Assembly: GCA_030754235.1 (NCBI GenBank)
Contig: JASMAS010000070.1
Span: forward strand, 62,001 to 126,000
Source of the DNA: Litorilituus sp.
GTDB lineage: Bacteria > Pseudomonadota > Gammaproteobacteria > Enterobacterales > Alteromonadaceae
Reading direction: 5' to 3'
DNA: 64,000 bases
Numbering within the stretch: the stretch's first letter is position 1; the number at the start of each line of letters is the position of its first letter. Below the pieces are notes generated by a model. That model saw nothing but the letters and a program-made list of their open reading frames with translations, was not told the origin of the DNA and did not search any database. Below, piece after piece: positions 56,513 to 64,000 of the stretch. A program made the position numbers and the translations under genes.

Positions 56513-59260
56513 TTATCGAGATAATAATTGCTTCTTATTTTTTTGAGCAACTGTTATCACATTGATACTATTCAATAATTCTCTAGCTTCTTTGCTTTTA
56601 TTATTTGCCAATAATGTTTCAGCAAAATTTAAAGCAATATCAATATTTTTGCCTTGAGATAATTCATAGGCTTCTTGAGCTTTGACTAACGCTTCAACTG
56701 TTTTTTCAGACCTCAACAAAACTTGAGCGTAGGTATCTACCACGTTAGGTATAGTATTTTTTTGCAAATAAGCTTGCTTTGCATACTTTAAAGCTTGAAC
56801 AAATTTACCTTGCTCCATATATAACCAAGACAAATTATTCAGTGCAACAATATTGTTAGGTAAAACTTTTATTAACTGTTCATATTCAGCAATCGCTTTA
56901 TGTTGATGTTCAGCCAAATACAAATTAGCCAAGCTCAAACTTACCCGAGGATTTAACTGCTGATTAGCTGCTTTCTTGTTCGAAAACTCTTCAAGCAATG
57001 AAATGGCTTGCGATTTTTGATTGTTTTTCTCTAATGCAAAAGCTAAGTATGTTGCCATGCTGCTAGTTGGTTTTGCTTGATAGTGTTGCCTTAATTTAGA
57101 GATCGCTGCAGCAAACTTGTTATCTAACAATAAAATTCGCCCTTCAATGCCTGCTAACAAATTGTCATTGGTAGTAAATTTATTCAACTGTTCAAGCAGT
57201 ATTTTAGCTTCATTACCACGCTTACTATTGAGTAATACTTGCATCTTAGCTAAATGTAATACCAAATTATCAGGGTGAACACTAAAAGCACGCTTAAGAA
57301 CATCTAAGGCTCGATCAGGCGATTTTCTTTTAGACCAATAATCCACGAGCAAAAAAACAGGTTCCATATGATAGTTATTGGTTTTGTGCCATTTATCAAG
57401 AATGGTGAAAGCATCTTTACCGTCCGCTTGTTTCGCATTTGCAGTAAGTGCTAACTGCCAATAACGTTTCGGTGTTTTAACAGTAACTTGGTAATCATCT
57501 AATACTGAGCTTACTTGTTTATATTTTTCCAGCTGCATTAATGCTTCAGCAAATAAAACGCCATACTTGACATCATTAATATGATTTTTCTGGACTTGTG
57601 CTATGACCTTTAGCCCTGCTTCATTTTTGTGGAAGGCAAAGTACTGACTCAGCACTTCAATATTAGTTGGATGTGCCTTTAATGCTTGCTCTGTCAATAA
57701 AACAGCCTGGTTAGTCTTTTTTTGGTTAGCCGCTAGCTTAACTTTTTGAATTAAAGCAAAGGCATTATTTGGTTCTACCTGTAAGCTTTTATCTAATGCT
57801 GCACCACCTTGCTCTAATTGATTTTTTTGAAAATAAATAATAGCCTGTAGGTTATATCCACCAGCCCTATTGGGATATTGATTTAACCACTTATCAGCTA
57901 TTTTAGAAGCTTTAGCTATATCTCCAGATTTAATCGCAGCAAAAGCTAAGGCAAGCTCTGCTGAAATCAGCTCTGGGTTTTGCTCTAATGCTAACTCTAA
58001 ATTATTGATGCCTGAGGGGTCATTCATCATCAACTTTAATACGCCTACTCTTGCCTTTTCTTCTGCTGTTATTTTATTTGAACGTACTGCATATTTCGCA
58101 ATTTCTCGCGCTTTTTCATAAGCACCAACTTCTAAAAGCTCATAACTTAAAGTTGATATAAATTGTGAATTATCTTTGCTAGTTGCATTATAACCGCTTA
58201 ATGTTTCACTAATATCATCGATAAAGCCCAATTGTAACTGACTTAGCGCTAACATTTTTTTAGCAGGGTGATCCGCGCTAAGGTATGGGCTTACATCTTT
58301 TAAGTGGAGATGGCTTTGATCATATTTTTGTAAGTAAAATGCGCTTGCACCAGCAACAAGCTTCAAGCTAAATGAATTGTAACCCGAGTTTAACGATTGG
58401 TTAGCAAGAGCACTGGTCGTTTTATAATCTTTTGCTTCAAAGCGTGCCATCGCTTTAATATACTGCATAAAAGCTTGCGTGGGCACTTTAGCTAGTATTT
58501 CATCGGCAATAGCCTCAGCTTCTTCATATTGATTATTATTAATTAACGCATCAGCAATAAACAGCTTCACCGTGGGAAATTTAGGTTGTAACTCTAGATA
58601 TTTTTTAAAGCTCTCAATCGCTAACGGATAATTTTTCTCTACAAAAGCAATTTGTCCTCGCAACATGAGTGCGTCAACATTATTAGGTGTTGCCATCATA
58701 ATACGATCCACCAACGCCCTAGCATGTTCGGTGTTTTGCCTAGAAAAATATAAATAGGCACTGGCCAACATGCTATAACCATCATTTTCAGTTAAAAGCT
58801 GCATGGACTCTACTGTTTCTTTGGCCAAGTGATTATTGCCTATTCGCAAAGCGGCTAACGTTTTATAGGCTAAATATTGGCTATTGACTGTCGATAACAA
58901 CTCTTCTTGAGCAGCAAGCGAGAGTACATCTTCATCCGATTGAGTTAAAATATATGCTCTAGCTAACAACGGAAGTACTTTGTTAACATCGTATGCAAGC
59001 TTATTAGCACGTTCTAACTCCTTCATGGCATTTTCAGCATCTCCCATGGTGAGGTACAAACGCCCTAATATAAGCCTTGCTTGTGCATTATTAGGCTTAA
59101 TTTTTAAGGCATTTTTTAGTGAAATAATCGCTTCGTCTTTTTGTTCTTGAACAATTAACGCTTCTGCTTGGGAGATATATGTTTGCGCTGATTCTTGATC
59201 ACTGCAAGCGGATAACGTTAGCACAACACATGCACACACTATTAATTTTGAAAAATTCAT
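56513..59260 (-). CDS. prsT: PEP-CTERM system TPR lipoprotein PrsT
   Basis: A 915-residue lipoprotein: signal peptide ending in the lipobox LSAC (MNFSKLIVCACVVLTLSAC), followed by many TPR-like 34-residue repeats through the whole chain (for example DEAIISLKNALKIKPNNAQAR). This matches PrsT, the tetratricopeptide protein tied to PEP-CTERM and exopolysaccharide systems. Start ATG 59260 has AAAGGA 7 bases upstream; a longer frame to 59281 adds seven residues before the signal. Probably outer-membrane, facing the periplasm, and a scaffold for export; that role is inferred. Confidence 0.9.
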   Translation of the reverse strand: MNFSKLIVCACVVLTLSACSDQESAQTYISQAEALIVQEQKDEAIISLKNALKIKPNNAQARLILGRLYLTMGDAENAMKELERANKLAYDVNKVLPLLARAYILTQSDEDVLSLAAQEELLSTVNSQYLAYKTLAALRIGNNHLAKETVESMQLLTENDGYSMLASAYLYFSRQNTEHARALVDRIMMATPNNVDALMLRGQIAFVEKNYPLAIESFKKYLELQPKFPTVKLFIADALINNNQYEEAEAIADEILAKVPTQAFMQYIKAMARFEAKDYKTTSALANQSLNSGYNSFSLKLVAGASAFYLQKYDQSHLHLKDVSPYLSADHPAKKMLALSQLQLGFIDDISETLSGYNATSKDNSQFISTLSYELLEVGAYEKAREIAKYAVRSNKITAEEKARVGVLKLMMNDPSGINNLELALEQNPELISAELALAFAAIKSGDIAKASKIADKWLNQYPNRAGGYNLQAIIYFQKNQLEQGGAALDKSLQVEPNNAFALIQKVKLAANQKKTNQAVLLTEQALKAHPTNIEVLSQYFAFHKNEAGLKVIAQVQKNHINDVKYGVLFAEALMQLEKYKQVSSVLDDYQVTVKTPKRYWQLALTANAKQADGKDAFTILDKWHKTNNYHMEPVFLLVDYWSKRKSPDRALDVLKRAFSVHPDNLVLHLAKMQVLLNSKRGNEAKILLEQLNKFTTNDNLLAGIEGRILLLDNKFAAAISKLRQHYQAKPTSSMATYLAFALEKNNQKSQAISLLEEFSNKKAANQQLNPRVSLSLANLYLAEHQHKAIAEYEQLIKVLPNNIVALNNLSWLYMEQGKFVQALKYAKQAYLQKNTIPNVVDTYAQVLLRSEKTVEALVKAQEAYELSQGKNIDIALNFAETLLANNKSKEARELLNSINVITVAQKNKKQLLSR

Positions 59261-59317
59261 AAGCTTTCCTTTTAAGGACAATAAATTGCTTCCGACAATG
59301 ACTAAAACAAGAACAGA

Positions 59318-60709
59318 TTAGTTTAATAATAATGTCAGCACTTCGTCTGTTTTCTCTTTCATCAAGGTTTTATCGCCTTTAGACTCCACATTTAACCGCA
59401 CTACTGGTTCGGTATTACTATAACGTAAATTAAAGCGCCAAGTATCAAATTCTATACTAATACCATCCGTTTTATCTACTACTTTTGCTGCGACTTGATA
59501 ATACTGAACTACTCGCTCCATTGCTGATTTGGGATCAGCAAGTTTATGATTAATTTCGCCTGATGAAGGATACGCTTCAATACGCTGCTTCACTAAAGTA
59601 GAAAGTGGCTTGTTACGTAAACAAACTAACTCAGCAATTAGTAACCATGGGATCATGCCGCTATCGCAATAGAAAAAATCTCTGAAGTAATGGTGAGCAC
59701 TCATTTCTCCCCCATATACCGCATCTTCACTGCGCATTCTTTCTTTTATAAAAGCATGGCCCGTTTTACTTTGAATCGCTTGACCACCTGCTTGCTCTAC
59801 AATATCAATGGTATTCCAGGTTAAGCGTGGGTCATGAATAATTTTAGCTTTTGCGCTGCGGCTATTTTGTGATTTAGCTAAAAAATTTTCCGCCAACAGA
59901 CCAACAATATAATAGCCTTCAATAAATTCTCCTTGCTCATCAAACAAGCAACAACGGTCAAAATCACCATCCCATGCGATACCCATATCTGCACCATGCT
60001 TTATCACCGCATCACGTGTAGCGCTGCGATTTTCAACAAGCAAAGGGTTTGGAATACCATTAGGAAAGTTGCCATCTGGATTGTGGTGAATTTTAATAAA
60101 CTCAACAGGCACATTAAGTTGTTCGAAAGCGGTTTCTATAGCATCCAGTGCAGGGCCTGCCGCGCCATTGCCAGCATTAACAATTAATTTGAGTGGCTTA
60201 AGGTTTGTAGTATCAATATAAGTTAGTAAATGTTCTGTGTAGGCTTGACTAATATCGTGTGTAGACAAGGTACCTTTTTCAGCAACTTCATCAAACTTAT
60301 TACCTTCTGCTAGAGCTTTTATGTCAAATAAGCCTGTATCACCGCTGATAGGTTTTGAGTTCTCACGCACCAACTTCATGCCATTATAATCAATAGGATT
60401 ATGGCTAGCTGTTACGACAATACCACCATCACAATTTAAATGACTGGTGGCGAAATAAATATGTTCTGTACCGCATAGCCCTAGATCAACAACATTTGCG
60501 CCACCGTCCATTAAGCCGTTAGCAAGAGCTAACTTTAGTTCTTCACTGGTCAAGCGGATATCACCACCGACAACTACTTTTTTAGCCTGTGTGTGCTGAG
60601 CAAAAGCTCGACCTATCCGGTAAGCAATATCGGTATTCAATTCTTCTTCAAGCTTGCCGCGAATATCGTATGCTTTAAAACAAGTTAATGCTTGTATACT
60701 TACGGTCAT
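59318..60709 (-). CDS. manB: Phosphomannomutase
   Basis: A 463-residue enzyme (CpsG/ManB type) interconverting mannose-6- and mannose-1-phosphate. Phosphoserine loop [11 protein letters not shown], metal loop AWDGDFDRC, substrate-binding GEMSAHHYF and phosphate-binding [14 protein letters not shown]. It lies 14 bp after the manC gene on the same strand, so the two make GDP-mannose for exopolysaccharide or glycoprotein. Confidence 0.94.
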   Translation of the reverse strand: MTVSIQALTCFKAYDIRGKLEEELNTDIAYRIGRAFAQHTQAKKVVVGGDIRLTSEELKLALANGLMDGGANVVDLGLCGTEHIYFATSHLNCDGGIVVTASHNPIDYNGMKLVRENSKPISGDTGLFDIKALAEGNKFDEVAEKGTLSTHDISQAYTEHLLTYIDTTNLKPLKLIVNAGNGAAGPALDAIETAFEQLNVPVEFIKIHHNPDGNFPNGIPNPLLVENRSATRDAVIKHGADMGIAWDGDFDRCCLFDEQGEFIEGYYIVGLLAENFLAKSQNSRSAKAKIIHDPRLTWNTIDIVEQAGGQAIQSKTGHAFIKERMRSEDAVYGGEMSAHHYFRDFFYCDSGMIPWLLIAELVCLRNKPLSTLVKQRIEAYPSSGEINHKLADPKSAMERVVQYYQVAAKVVDKTDGISIEFDTWRFNLRYSNTEPVVRLNVESKGDKTLMKEKTDEVLTLLLN

Positions 60710-60723
60710 TATTTAGCTATCCA

Positions 60724-62157
60724 TTACGGAGCTTCAAAACGAATAATATCATCTTCCCCAAGGTAACTACCTGATTGCACTTCAATCATCTCAAGTGGCA
60801 ACTTACCTGGGTTTTCAAGGGCATGAATCCCCCCAATAGGTATATAAGTAGATTGATTCTCACTCAAAAGAGTCGTTTCATCATCTAAAGTCACTTTGGC
60901 TGTACCTGAAACAATGATCCAGTGCTCGGCTCTATGATGATGCATTTGAACTGACAGCTTAGCACCGGGGTTTACCGTAATACGTTTCACTTGGAATCGA
61001 TCACCTTGATCAACACAGTTATACTTACCCCAAGGGCGATAAACTTCTCGGTGTAACTTAGCCTCAGGGCGCTGTTTTTCTTTGAGCTTATTAACTATTT
61101 CTTTAATGTTTTGCACTTTATCTTTATTTGCAATTAACACTGCATCAGGTGTGTCAATCACCACTAAATTATCAACACCTAACGTAGCAACTAATTTGTT
61201 TTGACTATGTAAGTAGCTATTTGAGGTATCATGGGCGATCACATCTCCCTTAATCACATTTTTTTCTGCATTTTGCTGACAAACTTCCCAAAGTGCTGAG
61301 TATGAACCAACATCACTCCAGCCTGCATCGAGTGGTACAACAACCGCATCAGCAGTTTTTTCCATAACCGCAGAATCGATAGACTCATCCGCACAGCCTA
61401 AAAAGGCTTCACTTTCAGGTCTGGTAAAATCTACATCTTTTTCTACTTTTGTCATCGCTTGTTGACAAGACTTCAAGATATCAGGCCTAAATTTCTCTAA
61501 TTCTTCTAAATAACGGCTGGCTTTAAATAAAAACATACCGCTATTCCATAAATAATCACCGGCATCTAGATAGGTTTGAGCAACTTCTGCATTAGGCTTT
61601 TCAACAAACTGAGTAACTTCAAAGGTACCACTTTTTTGACCTTCAACTACCTGCTCTTCACCTTGTTTGATATAGCCATACCCCGTTTCAACATGGGTAG
61701 GAACAACACCAAAAGCCACTATCTTGCCCTGCTGTGCAGCAATGCTTGCCACGGCTACAGATTGATGGAACTTTTCCGTATCTTTAATAACATGATCCGC
61801 AGCCAACACGAGTAGTAAAGCATCTTTATTTTCTGCTTGAACGTTAAGTGCGGCAAGGGCTAGTGCTGGTGCCGTATTTCGCCCTTGAGGCTCTAATAAA
61901 ATAGAGCTTTGTTTCCATTGTGCTTGCTTTACTTGTTCTGCAACTAGAAAACGATGCTCTTCGTTGCAAATAAAAATAGGAGGTAAATGCTTTTCTGGTA
62001 ATCTAGCCAGAGTATCTTGCAACATAGTCGTATCATTAACTAATGGATGAAACTGCTTGGGAAATTGTGCTCGCGAAAGCGGCCAAAGGCGAGTGCCGTT
62101 TCCCCCGCACAAGATGACAGGGGATATACTTCCTTGATCTAGCTCTTCAAAGTTCAT
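60724..62157 (-). CDS. manC: Mannose-1-phosphate guanylyltransferase / mannose-6-phosphate isomerase
   Basis: A 477-residue fused enzyme. N-terminal nucleotidyltransferase: VILCGGNGTRLWPLSRAQFPKQF signature, and the FVEKP motif. C-terminal type II phosphomannose isomerase cupin: RPWGKYNCVDQGDRFQVKRI and QMHHHRAEHWIIVSGTA with metal-binding His residues. Provides GDP-mannose. Starts at ATG 62157, divergent from the ThiF-like gene with a 177-bp gap. Confidence 0.94.
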   Translation of the reverse strand: MNFEELDQGSISPVILCGGNGTRLWPLSRAQFPKQFHPLVNDTTMLQDTLARLPEKHLPPIFICNEEHRFLVAEQVKQAQWKQSSILLEPQGRNTAPALALAALNVQAENKDALLLVLAADHVIKDTEKFHQSVAVASIAAQQGKIVAFGVVPTHVETGYGYIKQGEEQVVEGQKSGTFEVTQFVEKPNAEVAQTYLDAGDYLWNSGMFLFKASRYLEELEKFRPDILKSCQQAMTKVEKDVDFTRPESEAFLGCADESIDSAVMEKTADAVVVPLDAGWSDVGSYSALWEVCQQNAEKNVIKGDVIAHDTSNSYLHSQNKLVATLGVDNLVVIDTPDAVLIANKDKVQNIKEIVNKLKEKQRPEAKLHREVYRPWGKYNCVDQGDRFQVKRITVNPGAKLSVQMHHHRAEHWIIVSGTAKVTLDDETTLLSENQSTYIPIGGIHALENPGKLPLEMIEVQSGSYLGEDDIIRFEAP

Positions 62158-62334
62158 GGTTATTCAATTAATAAAATTGTATTAATAAGCTTAAGGTAAG
62201 ATGATAAAGCATTAAACATAAATTTAAAATGCAGTAAAACAACCATTGCCTACATAAAGCCAATAATAAGTTGTATATTTATAGACTTTTTTAAGCAACT
62301 TCACCTAAGTAGCGACAAATTAAAAGGAAAAAAC

Positions 62335-63225
62335 ATGTTTAACTATGAAGAAGCATTCTCTCGAAATATCGGCTGGGTCACAAAAGAGGAACAACAAAAA
62401 TTAAGAGCTACAAAAGTTGCTATTGGTGGATTAGGTGGCGTTGGTGGTGACCATACCATTGTCTTAACTCGACTGGGTATTGGAAATTTTAACATTTCAG
62501 ATCTCGATGATTATGACGTTGCCAACTTCAATAGACAGGCAGGTGCAAACATGTCAACACTAGGTAAAGGTAAGTCAGCAGTCATGGAAGAAACCATCAA
62601 AGGCATCAACCCTGAAGCCAATGTAAAAAACTTCGACAACGGTATTGATGAAGAAAATTTAGAAGAGTTTCTAGATGACGTTGATATCTACGTAGATAGT
62701 CTAGATATCTTTTGTTTAGATATACGCCGCCAGGTATTTCGTCGTTGTTACGAAAAAGGTATTCCAACAATAACAGCTGCCCCTATGGGTATGGGAACAG
62801 CATTTTTAGTGTTTATGCCTGGTAAAATGTCATTTGATGAATACTTCGCCATCGTAGATCCAACAGCTAATACAAGTGAAGCAGAAAAAGAATTAATCTT
62901 TAATGACAATATCATACGCTTTGTAATCGGTGTTTCCCCTTCTGTGCAACAAAGACACTATTTAGTTGAACGCTCTTCTGTGAACTTTCTTAAAAAGAAA
63001 GTGCCCTCTACGTGTATGGGCATTTCGTTAGCCGCTGGCACACTATGTACTAATGTTTTAAAACTCATTCTTAAACGTGGAGACGTAATTCATGCTCCGC
63101 ACGGCTTACACTTTGATGCCTATAGAAATAAATTAATAAAAACATGGAGACCATGGGGAAATAGAAATCCAATTCAAAAATACATGTTTTGGCGCGTTAA
63201 ACAGCTCCTAAAAGATAATCGCTAA
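62335..63225 (+). CDS. Stand-alone ThiF/MoeB-like E1-type adenylyltransferase
   Basis: A 296-residue protein with a full E1-like adenylation core: nucleotide loop GGLGGVGG, acidic DLDDYDVANFNRQAG with the conserved Arg, the lysine in GKGKSAVMEETIKGINP, and the Asp in YVDSLDIF. The CxxC zinc pairs of MoeB/ThiF and a rhodanese domain are lacking. It has an added basic C-terminus (KTWRPWGNRNPIQKYMFW). No ThiS/MoaD-like partner is near. AAAGGA lies 7 bases before ATG 62335 and a terminator follows, so it is a single-gene unit between the manC promoter and a PEP-CTERM substrate gene. Target unknown. Confidence 0.8.
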   Translation: MFNYEEAFSRNIGWVTKEEQQKLRATKVAIGGLGGVGGDHTIVLTRLGIGNFNISDLDDYDVANFNRQAGANMSTLGKGKSAVMEETIKGINPEANVKNFDNGIDEENLEEFLDDVDIYVDSLDIFCLDIRRQVFRRCYEKGIPTITAAPMGMGTAFLVFMPGKMSFDEYFAIVDPTANTSEAEKELIFNDNIIRFVIGVSPSVQQRHYLVERSSVNFLKKKVPSTCMGISLAAGTLCTNVLKLILKRGDVIHAPHGLHFDAYRNKLIKTWRPWGNRNPIQKYMFWRVKQLLKDNR

Positions 63226-63251
63226 GTGTATAGCTGTTAATAGTTGAGAGC

Positions 63252-63277
63252 AAAAAACCGCCAATAGACGGTTTTTT
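63252..63277. terminator. Bidirectional terminator
   Basis: AAAAAACCG (63252-63260) pairs with CGGTTTTTT (63269-63277). The A-run and T-run serve both the ThiF-like gene and the convergent PEP-CTERM gene that stops at 63305. Confidence 0.88.
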
Positions 63278-63304
63278 GTGTGCTACAAGGTAGTTTTATT
63301 AAAA

Positions 63305-64000
63305 TTATGACTTACGACAACGTGCGCCAGCAAAGCCTAATAAACCTAAACCTAAACCTAAAATAGCAATTGAAGTAGGCTCTGGAACATTTATAGATAA
63401 GCCACCCTTATGCTGTGCAGCAACAACACCAACACCATTGTTAAATACGACATTGGTTATATTAACAGGAAGACCTGGAAGGCCACCATCAACTGTTTGA
63501 CTAGATGATAACCTTACATCACCAAGTGCTGCCCAGTCAGCTAGAGACTTTATATTACCTAAATGATTAATTTCAAAAATGGTGTCTGCATCATGATCAA
63601 AATTACTTACCGTACCATTAAACACTTGCTTCTGTTGTCCCACTGAGTTGTCTGGACCACCGTAGGTTAAATCAACATCAAATAAGGCGTTAAATCCAGC
63701 AGTTAAACCACTTCCATTTGCAGCTGCAAAAACACCAAATTCAATAGTTCCAGAAGTGTATATAAAATCTGAACCATTGTATGTACCCGTTAAATCATTA
63801 AAAGAAAAAGTGAATAAATAATCAGTGCCATAACCTTCTATTTGAGGGAATTGGTTAGGAGTAAAACCATTAACATGATTATAAACAATACTACCGTGAT
63901 CTCCTCCTGTTAAAGGGAATCCTGCGCTATCAAAACCATTTGCACCAAAACCACCTACAGAGTGAATAGTATCTCCAGCACTCAGAACATTATCATTGTT
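63305..64000 (-). CDS. PEP-CTERM-sorted surface protein (5' end beyond window)
   Basis: The frame is open from the window edge to the stop at 63305, giving 231 visible residues; the start lies beyond 64000. The C-terminus has a textbook PEP-CTERM signal: VPEPTSIAILGLGLGLLGF followed by basic ARCRKS. The visible body is Gly/Asn/Asp-rich and beta-like, typical of exported low-complexity substrates (LFTFSFNDLTGTYNG, IEFGVFAAANGSG). Exosortase would cleave the tail and release or anchor the protein at the surface, together with the local acyltransferase, PrsT and GDP-mannose genes. A short internal Met (63643) is not a plausible start. Confidence 0.88.
   Translation of the reverse strand, partial: NNDNVLSAGDTIHSVGGFGANGFDSAGFPLTGGDHGSIVYNHVNGFTPNQFPQIEGYGTDYLFTFSFNDLTGTYNGSDFIYTSGTIEFGVFAAANGSGLTAGFNALFDVDLTYGGPDNSVGQQKQVFNGTVSNFDHDADTIFEINHLGNIKSLADWAALGDVRLSSSQTVDGGLPGLPVNITNVVFNNGVGVVAAQHKGGLSINVPEPTSIAILGLGLGLLGFAGARCRKS

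Noticed and set aside
1-64000. Search by eye for CRISPR arrays, tRNA/rRNA genes, insertion sequences and prophage genes
   Set aside because: No regularly spaced repeats, no tRNA-like T-loop sequences and no transposase or phage proteins were seen; divergent or very short cases could be missed.

Overview
The window looks like the chromosome of an AT-rich marine gammaproteobacterium of the Alteromonadales, most likely Colwelliaceae (Colwellia or Thalassotalea type). This is inferred from the gene content and synteny: yifB divergent from ilvGMEDA, yibN-grxC-secB-gpsA divergent from gpmI-envC-yibQ, ubiE-ubiJ-ubiB, engB beside a c-type cytochrome, a periplasmic fatty acid cis/trans isomerase, and a PEP-CTERM/exosortase accessory region. 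I saw no rRNA, tRNA, intact insertion sequence, prophage or CRISPR array.

Layout. 1-8.7 kb: the tail of ilvY, yifB, then a complete ilvL-ilvG-ilvM-ilvE-ilvD-ilvA operon with a readable attenuator. 8.8-12.4 kb: an SPFH membrane protein, then nrdG-nrdD (oxygen-sensitive ribonucleotide reductase) behind a control region with two pairs of NrdR-like boxes and one FNR-like site. 12.4-17.6 kb: a secreted FG-GAP/VCBS protein, cti, a 35-residue CCGSC peptide and a YhhN protein. 17.7-22 kb: a LetA/LetB-type lipid-transport operon in which LetA is split into two genes and the MCE protein has eight repeats. 22.1-27.2 kb: a three-haem cytochrome, engB, a candidate small RNA, and a secreted hydrolase bracketed by a 24-bp inverted repeat. 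27.5-38.8 kb: accessory genes (ECF sigma factor and DUF6768 partner, TonB receptor with a Cys-rich exported protein, M20 peptidase, membrane-anchored XRE regulator, thiolase-like protein, a response regulator with a lost phosphoacceptor, a NIT-domain chemoreceptor). 39.1-45 kb: a second copy of the candidate small RNA, then ubiE-ubiJ-ubiB, rep, ubiK and a PldB-like lipase. 46-53.8 kb: conserved housekeeping genes. 53.9-55.4 kb: a serine protease and a decayed patatin gene carrying a 7-bp tandem repeat. 55.5-64 kb: a PEP-CTERM acyltransferase, PrsT, phosphomannomutase, GDP-mannose pyrophosphorylase, a ThiF-like E1 enzyme and a PEP-CTERM substrate that runs off the window.

How the genes work together. 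The ilv genes cover most of Ile/Val synthesis (ilvC is not in the window), controlled by ribosome-mediated attenuation. nrdGD would supply dNTPs without oxygen and appears activated by FNR and repressed by NrdR. ubiE, J, B and K serve aerobic ubiquinone synthesis. The last 9 kb joins mannose-nucleotide supply with accessory factors of the exosortase surface-sorting system; the exosortase itself is not visible here.

The least explained items are the paired small-RNA-like elements near 23.99 and 39.18 kb, the hydrolase island with inverted repeats near 24.1-26.0 kb, and the stand-alone ThiF-like protein in the PEP-CTERM region. All functional statements rest on motif reading and remembered family features; no database search was run.
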